A stretch of 64,000 nucleotides of DNA, taken from positions 5,800,501 to 5,864,500 of the forward strand of contig NZ_CP108494.1 in NCBI RefSeq assembly GCF_041435435.1. The letters run 5' to 3'. Under the pieces are notes generated by a model. It was given only the letters and a program-made list of their open reading frames with translations, had not been told where the DNA came from and searched no databases. This stretch comes from Streptomyces sp. NBC_01241. Lineage in GTDB: Bacteria > Actinomycetota > Actinomycetes > Streptomycetales > Streptomycetaceae. Made by a program: the position numbers and the translations under genes. This document shows positions 16,187 to 27,511 of the stretch, one piece after another. The first letter of the stretch is position 1; each line of letters begins with the position of its first letter.

Positions 16187-18610
16187 ATGGCTACCGAGTC
16201 CAATGCGGTCACTCCGCTCGCCCTGCCCGTGCTGCCGCTCGACGACGAGGTCGTGCTGCCCGGGATGGTGGTGCCTCTGGACCTGTCCGACACCGATGTA
16301 CGCGCTGCCGTGGAGGCCGCACAGGCGGCGGCCCGCGAGGGCGGCGGCAAGCCCGAGGTGCTGCTTGTGCCACGGGTCGACGGTACGTACACCGGCACCG
16401 GTGTCATCGGCACCGTCGAGCAGGTCGGACGGCTCTCGGACGGGGATCCGGGCGCGCTCATCCGCGGCCGTGGCCGGGTGCGGATCGGGGCCGGGACCAG
16501 CGGTCCGGGCGGGGCGCTCTGGGTGGAGGGGACGCGGGTCGACGAGGCCGTCCCCGATCCACTCCCCGGGGCCGCCGCCGAGCTGGTCAAGGAGTACAAG
16601 GCGCTCGCCACCAGCTGGCTGAAGAAGCGCGGCGCCTGGCAGGTCGTGGACCGGGTCCAGCAGATCGAGGACATCTCCGCGCTCGCCGACAATTCCGGTT
16701 ACTCACCCTTCCTCACCACCGCCCAGAAGGTGCAGCTCCTGGAGACCGTCGACGCGGTCGCCCGGCTGAAGCTCGCCATCCAGTGGCTCGGTGAACACCT
16801 CGCCGAGCAGGACGTCGCCGAGTCCATCGCCAAGGACGTCCAGGAGGGCGTCGACAAGCAGCAGCGCGAATTCCTGCTGCGGCGCCAGCTCGACGCCGTA
16901 CGCAAGGAGCTCGCCGAACTCAACGGGGACCCGGAGGACGAGTCCGACGACTACCGGGCGCGCGTCGAGGCCGCCGGCCTTCCCGAGCACGTCCGCGAGG
17001 CCGCGCTCAAAGAGGTCGACAAGCTGGAGCGTTCCTCCGACCAGAGTCCCGAGGGCTCCTGGATCAGGACCTGGCTCGACACCGTCCTCGAACTGCCGTG
17101 GACGGAGCGGACCGAGGACGCGTACGACATCCGCGGCGCCCAGCGGATCCTCGACGCCGAGCACGCGGGCCTGCAGGACGTGAAGGAGCGGATCACCGAG
17201 TACCTGGCGGTGCGCAAGCGGCGTGCCGACCGCGGCCTGGGCGTCGTCGGCGGGCGGCGCGGCGGTGCCGTGCTCGCGCTGGTGGGGCCGCCGGGCGTGG
17301 GCAAGACCTCGCTCGGTGAATCCGTCGCGCACGCCATGGGCCGCAAGTTCGTCCGCGTCGCGCTCGGCGGGGTACGGGACGAGGCGGAGATCCGCGGCCA
17401 CCGGCGTACGTACGTCGGCGCCCTGCCGGGACGTATCGTCCGGGCCATCAAGGAGGCCGGTTCGATGAACCCGGTCGTCCTGCTCGACGAGATCGACAAG
17501 GTCGGCTCCGACTTCCGGGGCGACCCGGCGGCCGCCCTGCTCGAAGTCCTCGACCCGGCGCAGAACCACACCTTCCGCGACCATTACCTGGAGGTCGAAC
17601 TCGACCTCAGCGACGTCGTCTTCCTGGCCACGGCCAATGTGCTCGAAGCCATCCCGGAAGCGCTGCTCGACCGGATGGAACTGGTCAGGCTCGACGGCTA
17701 CACCGAGGACGAGAAGGTCGTCATCGCCCGTGACCACCTGCTTCCGCGCCAGCTGGAGCGGGCCGGTCTGGCGAAGGACGAGGTGACGCTCGACGAGTCC
17801 GCGCTGCGCAGGCTGGCCGGCGAGTACACCCGCGAGGCGGGCGTACGGAACCTGGAGCGGGCCGTCGCCCGGCTGCTCCGCAAGGTCGCGGCCCAGCACG
17901 AACTGGATGAGCGGGAGCTGCCGTTCACGGTCACCGAGGCGGATCTACGCGGTCTGATCGGACGGCCGCACCACGTCCCCGAGTCCGCCCAGGACCCGGC
18001 CGAGCGCCGTACCGCGGTGCCGGGCGTGGCCACCGGACTCGCGGTGACCGGCGCGGGCGGTGACGTGCTGTTCGTGGAGGCGTCGCTGGCCGACCCGGAG
18101 ACCGGGGGGTCCGGACTGACCCTCACCGGTCAGCTCGGTGACGTCATGAAGGAGTCCGCGCAGATCGCGCTGAGCTTCCTGCGGTCGCACGGCGCGGAGC
18201 TGGAGCTGCCGGTCGCGGACCTGAAGGACCGCGGCGTGCACATCCACTTCCCGGCGGGCGCGGTCCCGAAGGACGGCCCGAGTGCCGGGATCACGATGAC
18301 GACGGCGCTGGCCTCGCTGCTCTCCGGACGGCTGGTCCGTACGGATGTGGCGATGACCGGTGAAGTCTCGCTGACCGGGCGGGTGTTGCCGATCGGCGGC
18401 CTGAAGCAGAAGCTGCTGGCCGCGCACCGGGCCGGAATCACGACCGTGGTGATCCCGAAGCGGAACGAGGCGGACCTGGACGATGTCCCGGCCGAGGTCC
18501 TGGACACCCTGGAGGTCCACCCCGTGACGGATGTGCGCCAGGTGCTGGAGATCGCCCTCGCCCCGGCCTCCGCGGTCAGGCCCGAGGCAAGGATCCCGGC
18601 CGCGGCGTAG
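16187..18610 (+). CDS. lon: ATP-dependent Lon protease
   Basis: An 807-residue homohexameric AAA+ serine protease that degrades misfolded and regulatory cytoplasmic proteins. The N-terminal substrate-binding LON domain (ALPVLPLDDEVVLPGM...) is followed by a helical region. The ATPase has Walker A GPPGVGKTS near residue 366 and Walker B VVLLDEIDK near 429. The proteolytic domain has the catalytic Ser in KDGPSAGITM (about 699) and Lys in GGLKQKLLAAHRAG (about 742). The ATG at 16187 has AGGGGAG at ideal spacing; an upstream TTG at 16166 falls against the operator. The HAIR element just upstream indicates HspR control and heat-shock induction. The gene appears monocistronic. Confidence 0.97.
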   Translation: MATESNAVTPLALPVLPLDDEVVLPGMVVPLDLSDTDVRAAVEAAQAAAREGGGKPEVLLVPRVDGTYTGTGVIGTVEQVGRLSDGDPGALIRGRGRVRIGAGTSGPGGALWVEGTRVDEAVPDPLPGAAAELVKEYKALATSWLKKRGAWQVVDRVQQIEDISALADNSGYSPFLTTAQKVQLLETVDAVARLKLAIQWLGEHLAEQDVAESIAKDVQEGVDKQQREFLLRRQLDAVRKELAELNGDPEDESDDYRARVEAAGLPEHVREAALKEVDKLERSSDQSPEGSWIRTWLDTVLELPWTERTEDAYDIRGAQRILDAEHAGLQDVKERITEYLAVRKRRADRGLGVVGGRRGGAVLALVGPPGVGKTSLGESVAHAMGRKFVRVALGGVRDEAEIRGHRRTYVGALPGRIVRAIKEAGSMNPVVLLDEIDKVGSDFRGDPAAALLEVLDPAQNHTFRDHYLEVELDLSDVVFLATANVLEAIPEALLDRMELVRLDGYTEDEKVVIARDHLLPRQLERAGLAKDEVTLDESALRRLAGEYTREAGVRNLERAVARLLRKVAAQHELDERELPFTVTEADLRGLIGRPHHVPESAQDPAERRTAVPGVATGLAVTGAGGDVLFVEASLADPETGGSGLTLTGQLGDVMKESAQIALSFLRSHGAELELPVADLKDRGVHIHFPAGAVPKDGPSAGITMTTALASLLSGRLVRTDVAMTGEVSLTGRVLPIGGLKQKLLAAHRAGITTVVIPKRNEADLDDVPAEVLDTLEVHPVTDVRQVLEIALAPASAVRPEARIPAAA

Positions 18611-18656
18611 CGGCCATGGCGTGACGGACGTGGCCCCACGTGCGCGACCGGTACGG

Positions 18657-18692
18657 ACGGCCCGCCTTCCCGGCAACGGGCGGGCGGGCCGT
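18657..18692. terminator. Hairpin downstream of lon
   Basis: Inverted repeat ACGGCCCGCC (18657-18666) / GGCGGGCCGT (18683-18692), starting 46 bases after the lon stop. Confidence 0.6.
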
Positions 18693-18849
18693 TCCGGCGT
18701 TCAGGACGTACGGGTGCGGGGCCGGCCGTTCCGCGCGGCCGGCCGCCGGCGGGCTCCGCCGTGCGGGCCGGTGTGCGGTCCCGACTTGGTGAAACGGGAG
18801 CGGCCCGCGGGCAACCGCGGCTGACGGCACCAGGGTTCGGCATCCGACG

Positions 18850-18879
18850 GGATCCCCGGCGCCCCTGCGCCGGGGATCC
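18850..18879. terminator. Hairpin between lon and the deacetylase gene
   Basis: Perfect 13-bp stem GGATCCCCGGCGC / GCGCCGGGGATCC with a CCCT loop, lying 22 bases past the end of the convergent deacetylase gene. It probably serves that gene and backs up the lon terminator. Confidence 0.75.
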
Positions 18880-18900
18880 TCACGTTCCGTGCCTCACGGG

Positions 18901-19665
18901 TCAGGGGCGGTAGATGGTCCCCGGGACCGGCTCGGCGGGTGCCATCAGCTGCGGGATGGTGACGAAGGTGTAGCCCTGCTTCTTCAGCGCGTCGATGATG
19001 CCGGGCACGGCGGGCACCGTCCCCTTGTAGATGTCGTGCAGCAGGATGACGCCGTCCTTGCTCGCCTGGTCCAGGATGCGCTTCTTGATCAGCGCCGAGT
19101 CGTTCGTGGAGTAGTCCTTGGCGGTGGCGCTCCACAGGATCTGGGAGAGCCCCAGGTCCTTGCTGATGTCGGAGACGGTGTCGTCGGTGCGGCCCTGCGG
19201 CGGGCGCATCAGGCGCGGCTTCTTGCCGGTGATCTCCGCTATCGCGTCCTGCGTCTTCTCCAGCTCGGCGCGTATCTCGGCGGGCTTCCTGTCCGTCAGT
19301 ATCTGGTGGGTCCAGGTGTGGTTGGCCACCTCGTGCCCCTCGGCGGCGAGCCTGCGCACGGTGTCGGGGTACTTCTTGACGTGGTTCTTGCCGAGCAGGA
19401 AGAAGGTCGCGTGCACCTTCTTCTCCTTGAGGATGTCCAGCAGATGCGGGGTGTTCTCGCCCGGTCCGGCGTCGAAGGTCAGCGCTATGCACTTCGCCTT
19501 GCGGCAGTCCACCGGGCCGAAGGAGCCCTTGGCGTCGGAGCCCGCGTCGCCACGCGCCGAGGCCGGCGCGGTGGTCTGCATGGAGCAGCCGCTCAGCGTC
19601 AGGGTGAGGGCCGTCACCAGGGCGGCGGCCAACCCCGTACCGATCGACTTCGTCTTCATGGACAA
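18901..19665 (-). CDS. Lipoprotein polysaccharide deacetylase (NodB fold, carbohydrate esterase 4)
   Basis: A 254-residue exported protein. A signal peptide ends in a lipobox LTLSGC-S, so it should be anchored to the outer face of the membrane. The NodB motifs are LTFDAGPGENT (motif 1), NHTWTH (motif 2, metal His pair), MRPPQGRTDD (motif 3) and VILLHDI (motif 5). In motif 1 the second Asp of the usual TFDDG, a metal ligand in characterised enzymes, is Ala. I recall this TFDAGPG variant as common in actinobacteria, but it makes the metal site unusual. Likely substrate is peptidoglycan or another cell-surface GlcNAc polymer. The start is TTG with GGAGGAG nine bases upstream; an in-frame ATG two codons later is the alternative. 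Confidence 0.88.
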   Translation of the reverse strand: MSMKTKSIGTGLAAALVTALTLTLSGCSMQTTAPASARGDAGSDAKGSFGPVDCRKAKCIALTFDAGPGENTPHLLDILKEKKVHATFFLLGKNHVKKYPDTVRRLAAEGHEVANHTWTHQILTDRKPAEIRAELEKTQDAIAEITGKKPRLMRPPQGRTDDTVSDISKDLGLSQILWSATAKDYSTNDSALIKKRILDQASKDGVILLHDIYKGTVPAVPGIIDALKKQGYTFVTIPQLMAPAEPVPGTIYRP

Positions 19666-19719
19666 GGCGGGTCACTCCTCCGTGGCTGAACAAGGCACGC
19701 GATGTGCGGCAGAGAAGGA

Positions 19720-19745
19720 CTATACACACGGGGTATACACCAGGT
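19720..19745 (-). promoter_or_regulatory. Possible promoter/operator of the deacetylase gene
   Basis: An AT-richer patch with TATACAC repeated about 13 bases apart. On the minus strand it contains TATAGT, a good -10 hexamer, about 55-60 bases before the TTG start. No convincing -35 was seen. Confidence 0.3.
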
Positions 19746-19807
19746 GCATAGGGGTCTTCGGTTCAGTTCGGAGGGTGAATTTCCTGGTCGGGGGCGTGAA
19801 CAGGCTA

Positions 19808-19842
19808 GAGCCCCCGGTGACCGGGTGCGTCATCGGGGGCTC
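19808..19842. terminator. Hairpin terminator of the GH25 gene
   Basis: GAGCCCCCG (19808-19816) / CGGGGGCTC (19834-19842) inverted repeat, 42 bases beyond the stop of the minus-strand lysozyme gene. Confidence 0.55.
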
Positions 19843-19883
19843 GGCCGTGTGACGGGGTGTCCGGCGCGGCGAGGCGGGTGGGC

Positions 19884-20741
19884 TCAGCCGTTGGCGAGCG
19901 CCTGCACGCGGTCGAGGGCGCCATTGAAGTGGCTGTGGTCGCCCACGTACGGGCCGGACGAGGTGTACTGCCACATCGTGTAGTAGCCCCAGCCGGCCGG
20001 GAGTTCGCCGACCGTGCTGTTGTAGCGGGCCACCCACAGCGGGTTGGTGGCGCCGAAGCCCGCGTTGTTCCCGGTGCAGCTCTGCCACCAACTGGTCGCG
20101 GTGTAGATCACCGCGTCACGGCCGGTGCGCGCCTTGTACGTGTTCACGAAGTCGCGGATCCAGTTGACCATGGCGGCCTGGCTCAGGCCGTAGCACTGGT
20201 CGCCGTACGGGTTCCACTCGATGTCGAGCGCGCCCGGCAGGGTCTTGCCGTCCTTGGACCAGCCGCCCCCGTGGTCCACGAAGTAGTTGGCCTGGACGGC
20301 GCCGCTCGTGGTGTTCGGGGTCGCGAAGTGGTACGAGCCCCGGATCATGCCGACGTTGTACGAGCCGTTGTACTGCTGGGCGAAGTAGGGGTTCGTGTAG
20401 TACGTCCCCTCGGTCGCCTTGGTGTAGGCCCACCTCACGCCGCTGTTCCAGAGCGTCGCCCAGTCGACGTTGCCCTGGTAGCTGGCGACGTCCACGCCTT
20501 CGGTCTGGGCGGCCCGGGTGTCGCGCGGCAGTCCGCCCTGGCCGTCGTGGGCGACGACACCCATACCCATCGTGGCCGTGCCACGGGCGGGCTTCTTGGC
20601 CGCAGTGGCGGTGTCGTTGGTTCCTGCGGCGCTCGCCGCGCCGGGCAGGGTGAGGAGGAGGGAGAGGGCTGCGAGCAGGGTCCCGGCCGCTGCGAGGCGC
20701 GAGCGGCGGGATGTTCTGGAAGCGGATCTGAGCACCGGCAT
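19884..20741 (-). CDS. Secreted GH25 lysozyme (N,O-diacetylmuramidase type)
   Basis: A 285-residue exported muramidase. A twin-Arg-containing basic N-terminus and hydrophobic core ending PGAASAAG form the signal peptide. The GH25 barrel starts at GVDVASYQGNVDW (first catalytic-face Asp). The catalytic Asp-x-Glu is in GALDIEWNPYG, and the late TMWQYTSSG strand is typical of the family. There is no separate cell-wall-binding domain. It cleaves beta-1,4 links between MurNAc and GlcNAc and probably acts in wall turnover or against competitors. The ATG start has GGAGG seven bases ahead. It is the same strand as the deacetylase gene, but a terminator-like hairpin separates them. Confidence 0.93.
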   Translation of the reverse strand: MPVLRSASRTSRRSRLAAAGTLLAALSLLLTLPGAASAAGTNDTATAAKKPARGTATMGMGVVAHDGQGGLPRDTRAAQTEGVDVASYQGNVDWATLWNSGVRWAYTKATEGTYYTNPYFAQQYNGSYNVGMIRGSYHFATPNTTSGAVQANYFVDHGGGWSKDGKTLPGALDIEWNPYGDQCYGLSQAAMVNWIRDFVNTYKARTGRDAVIYTATSWWQSCTGNNAGFGATNPLWVARYNSTVGELPAGWGYYTMWQYTSSGPYVGDHSHFNGALDRVQALANG

Positions 20742-20966
20742 GTGAGTGCCTCCGAGGCCTTGGTGGGGGGACGTGCTGATCCCAGGGGCACGGGGAGTAC
20801 CCCTGTCGGCATGTCATGGTGTGAACATGCCATGTATGACGCTACGCACGTAGACCCGTGCTGCGGAAGGGGGCCTGCGAGCTGCCGTTGGTCTACGCCT
20901 GCGAAATAATGGCCGAGCTGCGGCGATGACCAGCGGCGAAAGAAACTGATCGCGGCAGGAAAGCTC

Positions 20967-21464
20967 ATGAGGGGTGTTGACGTGCACGGGAGCGAAAGTG
21001 GTGGTGAACCCGGCGCGACCGGAGAAGGTGGTGTGGACCACGCATTCCTCGCCCTGGAGCGGGAGTTGGCCGTCTTTTTGCGCCGGGCGCGGGCCAACTC
21101 CGGCGAAATGGCGCGCGAGGTCCACCCCGAACTGGAGGCCGCAGCCTACGGACTTCTTGTACGGCTGGAGTCGGCCGGGCAGCAGCGGGCCACCGATCTC
21201 GCGGCCTACTTCGGGGTCGGGAAGGCGACGATGAGCCGTCAACTGCGGGCCCTGGAGGACCTCGGACTGGTGGCACGCGAACCCGACCCGGCCGACGGCC
21301 GGGCCTTTCTCGTCCACCTCACCGCCGAGGGGCTGGCCCGCTACCGCAGCGTCCGCGACGCCCGCCGCGACCGCTATGTGCGCAAGCTCGCCGACTGGGA
21401 CCGGGTCGAGGTGGCCGAACTGGCCAGGCTGCTGCACCACTTGAACGCCCGCGCGGAGGACTGA
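20967..21464 (+). CDS. MarR-family transcriptional regulator
   Basis: A 165-residue dimeric winged-helix protein. The recognition helix region reads TDLAAYFGVGKATMSRQLRALEDLGLV, followed by the wing EPDPADGRAFLVHLT, a clear MarR signature. The N-terminal 25 residues are Gly-rich and polar. AGGAAAG precedes the ATG. MarR proteins usually repress an adjacent gene and respond to small phenolic ligands. The nearest neighbour to the left, a lysozyme gene, is divergent across about 225 bases and is a possible target (inference). Confidence 0.88.
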   Translation: MRGVDVHGSESGGEPGATGEGGVDHAFLALERELAVFLRRARANSGEMAREVHPELEAAAYGLLVRLESAGQQRATDLAAYFGVGKATMSRQLRALEDLGLVAREPDPADGRAFLVHLTAEGLARYRSVRDARRDRYVRKLADWDRVEVAELARLLHHLNARAED

Positions 21465-21465
21465 C

Positions 21466-21780
21466 ACCCGGCCCCGGCTCGGGCTCGGGCTCCGGCTCGG
21501 GCTCGGGCTCCGGTTCCGGTTCGGGCCCGGCTCCGTCCTCCCGGCTCGGGCTCCGGCACCGTTCCCGGTTCGGGTCCCGGCCTCAGCTCGGGCCCCGGCC
21601 CAGGCCCAGGCCCTGGCTCGGGCTCCGGCTCGGGCTCCGGCTCGGGCTCCGGCTCGGGCTCCGGCTCGGGCTCCGGTTCGGGCCCGGCTCCGTCCTCCCG
21701 GCTCGGGCTCCGACACCGTTCCCGGTTCGGGTCCCGGCCTCAGCTCGGGCCCTGGCCCTGGCCCTGGCCCCGCCCCCTGT
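21466..21780. repeat. GC-rich satellite-like block of GGCTCGGGCTCC units with a 157-bp higher-order duplication
   Basis: The whole gap between the MarR gene and the phosphatase gene is built of 12-base GGCTCGGGCTCC-like units and relatives (GGTTCGGGCCC, GGCCCTGGCCCT). A more complex segment of about 78 bases (21518-21596) recurs at 21675-21752, so the block grew by duplicating a roughly 157-bp unit. Long minus-strand frames through it encode only Arg/Ala/Gly repeats and are not genes. Confidence 0.85.
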
Positions 21781-22565
21781 CACAGCAGTGCGTAGATCGC
21801 CGTCGCGTCGTCATGCGTCTTGCCGCGGCGCAGAAACGTGCGTTTCGTGTCCGCGTCCTCCAGCGCCCTGACCCGGTCGATCAGCCCCTGGGGTCCCTCC
21901 TTGTGGAGCACCCCGAGGCAGTCCGCCCAATCGCCCTCGTGGAACATCTCCGTCCAGCGGGCCGCCCCGTCGGTCATCGCGGCCAGCGCCCGCACTCGGT
22001 CGAGCGGGGTGCGTCCGGTGACCGCGCGGGCCGCCACGGCGGGATCGGCGGCAGCCGTGAAGAAGCCGCCCTCCTTGTTCCGCACCGTGGCGTCGGCGAT
22101 CGCTTCACTGGCCAGCGAGCCCGGCGGCAGGCGGTCCAGCCGGTCGTCGAGGAGGGGGCGCACGGTTCCATCGGGCGCCTCGAACAGCAGTGCGGAATCG
22201 GAGAGCACCAGGTGCTCGACCTCGCGTTCGTCCCAGCGCGCCACGACGACCGTCGCCTGTGGGGTGCGTACGTGAGAAAGGTCACACGTGGAGCGGTGTG
22301 CGCCGGCGGTGCGCCGAATGGACTCGGCCAGAATCTCCTGGAGGGTCAGATCCCGTCGTGAACCGGACAGTTCGACCAGCGCGCCACCCAGTCGCGCGGT
22401 GAACCAGGGGACCGAGTGCACACAACCGTCGTCACCCGGTGGCGGAGTCACTCCGTCGAGCAGGATCAGCGTCCCGCCCTGGGCGGAAGCGGGCAGGGCG
22501 GTCGCGGCCCAGTCCTCGTTCGGGCGTTCGGGGCTGCCGGGGGCGGTCGTGAGTTCCATGCGCAT
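21780..22565 (-). CDS. PP2C-like protein phosphatase-domain protein
   Basis: A 261-residue cytoplasmic protein. It begins MRMELTTAPGSPERPNEDWAAT, like the N-terminal strand of actinobacterial PP2C-type proteins. Motifs compatible with a PP2C metal site include TLILLDGVTPP (Asp), VLVLSDSALL-type SDSALL (Asp) and the final THDDATAIYALL. These are spaced as in short bacterial PP2Cs, though the canonical DGMGG is reduced to DGVTPP. It may dephosphorylate Ser/Thr targets, but no partner kinase is adjacent. No clear ribosome site is visible, so the start is uncertain; frames further upstream lack homology-like sequence. The stop abuts the repeat block. Confidence 0.7.
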   Translation of the reverse strand: MRMELTTAPGSPERPNEDWAATALPASAQGGTLILLDGVTPPPGDDGCVHSVPWFTARLGGALVELSGSRRDLTLQEILAESIRRTAGAHRSTCDLSHVRTPQATVVVARWDEREVEHLVLSDSALLFEAPDGTVRPLLDDRLDRLPPGSLASEAIADATVRNKEGGFFTAAADPAVAARAVTGRTPLDRVRALAAMTDGAARWTEMFHEGDWADCLGVLHKEGPQGLIDRVRALEDADTKRTFLRRGKTHDDATAIYALL

Positions 22566-22920
22566 GCAGCCAGTCTGCACGATGCCTTCACGAGCCCTGC
22601 ACGGTCCGGATATTGGCCTGTACTGGCAGGTCAGACGGATGCCAGGAGCGGAAGGAATGGCTCCGTACGGCGTGCGGGCGGGCATCCTGCCAAAGCCCGG
22701 GCGGAAGTTCCAGCCGACGGGCCAGGTGTGCCGGGCGCACCCCGAGGGGAGACTTGTTCGTCAACTCCGGAGTGATGTTCACTCGTTCAGGTGGCGGAGT
22801 GGTTGATGCGCGCCCCCCTCTCAAAAGCACTGGAATGGTCAGAAGCCGTACCAGCGGTCGGGGGCGCTCGTTCATATGTGACCGTGCGTCACCTCTGCTT
22901 CAAGGGCGGACGAGTCAAGA
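22566..22920. other. Intergenic region upstream of the conservon
   Basis: Divergent upstream region of the phosphatase (-) and cvnA (+) genes, 355 bases. I see no gene here. The segment near 22787-22812 (GGTGGCGGAGTGGTTGATGC) looks superficially like a tRNA 5' half but has no matching acceptor. Confidence 0.5.
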
Positions 22921-25907
<2,987 letters not shown>

Positions 25908-25911
<4 letters not shown>

Positions 25912-26390
25912 CTGCGCCCAGCACATTCGGGCTGAGTACCGAAGCCCGGAACCTTCACTGGTTGCTGAGCAATCTGGTGGAGGAGGTGCCAGGGGTCCAC
26001 TCGGTCACCGTCGTCTCGTCCGACGGACTGATGCTGCTCTCCTCCGACCCCGGCCATCTGATCACCCACGAGGCCACCGGCCGGCAGGACGGCCCCAGGG
26101 GCTCCAGCGCCGACCTGGCCACCATCGTCTCCGGCATCGGCAGCCTCACCATCGGCGCCGCCAAACTGATGGACGGCGGCGGCGTCAAGCAGACCATGGT
26201 CGCCATGGACGAGGGCAGCGTCTTCGTCATGTCGATCAGCGATGGCTCGCTGCTCGGTGTGCATGCCACCCCGGACTGCGACATGAGCGTCATCGCGTAC
26301 CACATGGCGCTCTTCGTCGGCCGAGCCGGACACGTACTCACCCCCGAACTCCGCAGTGAATTGCGCAAATCGATGGAGAGCACCCAGTGA
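25908..26390 (+). CDS. cvnB: Conservon protein CvnB (roadblock/LC7 domain)
   Basis: A 160-residue roadblock/LC7 protein. LLSNLVEEVPGVHSVTVVSSDGLMLLSS is the typical first helix and strand pair, and MDEGSVFVMSISDGSLLGV is the second. Such proteins bind and regulate small GTPases; here the partner is CvnD. It starts at a TTG overlapping the cvnA stop (TTGA, 25908-25911), and its own stop overlaps the next start (GTGA). The four genes therefore form one tightly coupled operon. Confidence 0.93.
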
Positions 26391-26800
26391 CGCCCGCTGC
26401 TGAACCCGCCCGCAGGCTCCCCGTCCGCGGGTCCGACCGAAGGCCCGCACGGGTCCGCCCGTACTCCCTCACCGGCGGTCGCACCCGCTTCGGTCACGTC
26501 CTGCTCGTCGAGACGTTCGTCGCCGCGCTCGAAGCGCCCGAGGAACGCCGCGAGCTGACCAACGGCAACCTGACCACCCGGGTCATGCCGGAGCTTCAGG
26601 CCATCGTCGAGATCTGCCGCCGGATGCGTACCGTCGCGGAGATCTCCGCCCTGCTGAAGATGCCCCTCGGCGTGGTCCGGGTGCTGATCAGCGACTTGGC
26701 CGACCAGGGAAAGATCCGCGTGTACGGGACCGGTCACGGCACCGGCCAGCCCGACCGCGCACTGCTCGAAAGGGTGCTCAATGGACTCCGCCGTCTCTGA
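26387..26800 (+). CDS. cvnC: Conservon protein CvnC (DUF742)
   Basis: A 137-residue DUF742 protein. RPYSLTGGRTR is the family signature near the N-terminus, and AEISALLKMPLGVVRVLISDLADQGKI is its winged-helix-like core. It starts at the GTG overlapping the cvnB stop, and its last 20 bases overlap the start of cvnD. It is a constant member of conservons; the biochemical role is unsettled, with DNA- or protein-binding suggested by the helix-turn-helix-like core. Confidence 0.92.
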   Translation: MTPAAEPARRLPVRGSDRRPARVRPYSLTGGRTRFGHVLLVETFVAALEAPEERRELTNGNLTTRVMPELQAIVEICRRMRTVAEISALLKMPLGVVRVLISDLADQGKIRVYGTGHGTGQPDRALLERVLNGLRRL

Positions 26801-27431
26801 GTCGCCGCTCTTCGCCCCGCGCCGGCCGGGAGCCAAGAACCAGGCCGAAGAATCTCTGCAGGCCTGGCAGTTGGACCACACCAGGGCCCCCATCGCCACG
26901 AAGATCGTGGTCGCGGGCGGGTTCGGCGTGGGCAAGACGACCTTCGTGGGATCCGTCTCCGAGATCACGCCGCTGCAGACCGAAGCGATGATGACCCAGG
27001 CCAGCGAGGAGACCGACGATCTCACCGCGACGCCCGACAAGCTCACCACGACCGTCGCGATGGACTTCGGCCGGCTCACGCTCGACGACGACCTCGTCCT
27101 GTACGTGTTCGGCACACCGGGCCAGCAGCGCTTCTGGTTCATGTGGGACGACCTGGTGCGCGGCGCGATCGGCGCGGTCGTGCTCGCCGACACCCGGCGG
27201 CTCGCCGACTGCTTCCCCGCACTCGACTACTTCGAGAGCTGCGGCCTGCCGTACATCGTCGCCGTCAACCACTTCGAGGGAACACCGGGGTTCGAGCCGG
27301 AGGACGTCCGGGAGGCCCTGACTGTCCCGCCGCACGTGCCTGTTGTGATCATGGACGCGCGTAACAAGATCACTGTCGTCGAGTCGCTGCTGGCCCTCGT
27401 GGGCCACGCCCTCGACGCCACTCCGGCATAG
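26781..27431 (+). CDS. cvnD: Conservon protein CvnD (Ras-like small GTPase)
   Basis: A 216-residue GTP-binding protein. P-loop GGFGVGKTTF (about 47-56), a switch-II-like FGTPGQQRF (DxxG replaced by GTPGQ, as in the CvnD/MglA-like group), and IVAVNHFEG in place of NKxD for base recognition. It is expected to switch between GDP and GTP under control of CvnB, with membrane signalling through CvnA. ATG at 26781 lies within the end of cvnC. A long hairpin follows immediately after the stop. Confidence 0.93.
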   Translation: MDSAVSESPLFAPRRPGAKNQAEESLQAWQLDHTRAPIATKIVVAGGFGVGKTTFVGSVSEITPLQTEAMMTQASEETDDLTATPDKLTTTVAMDFGRLTLDDDLVLYVFGTPGQQRFWFMWDDLVRGAIGAVVLADTRRLADCFPALDYFESCGLPYIVAVNHFEGTPGFEPEDVREALTVPPHVPVVIMDARNKITVVESLLALVGHALDATPA

Positions 27432-27477
27432 GAGGGCGTTGAAGATCTCGGCCGGGCCGAGATCTTCAACATCCTCC
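27432..27477. promoter_or_regulatory. Long hairpin between cvnD and the styrene monooxygenase-like gene
   Basis: Perfect 16-bp inverted repeat GTTGAAGATCTCGGCC (27438-27453) / GGCCGAGATCTTCAAC (27455-27470) with a one-base centre, extended after two mismatches by GGAGG/CCTCC. It starts just past the cvnD stop and ends about 41 bases before the next ATG. It may be a terminator or attenuator, or a dimeric-repressor site. Confidence 0.7.
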
Positions 27478-27511
27478 TGGCTCGCACGCAACACGTAACG
27501 GAGAAACCGCG

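Noticed and set aside
21480..21780. Long minus-strand frames with Arg-Ala-Gly repeats
   Set aside because: Direct translation of the satellite block; all frames are open because the unit contains no stop.
22787..22870. tRNA-like opening GGTGGCGGAGTGGTTGATGC
   Set aside because: Resembles the 5' half of a Leu/Ser tRNA, but no T-arm (GGTTCGAATCC-type) or acceptor complement follows.
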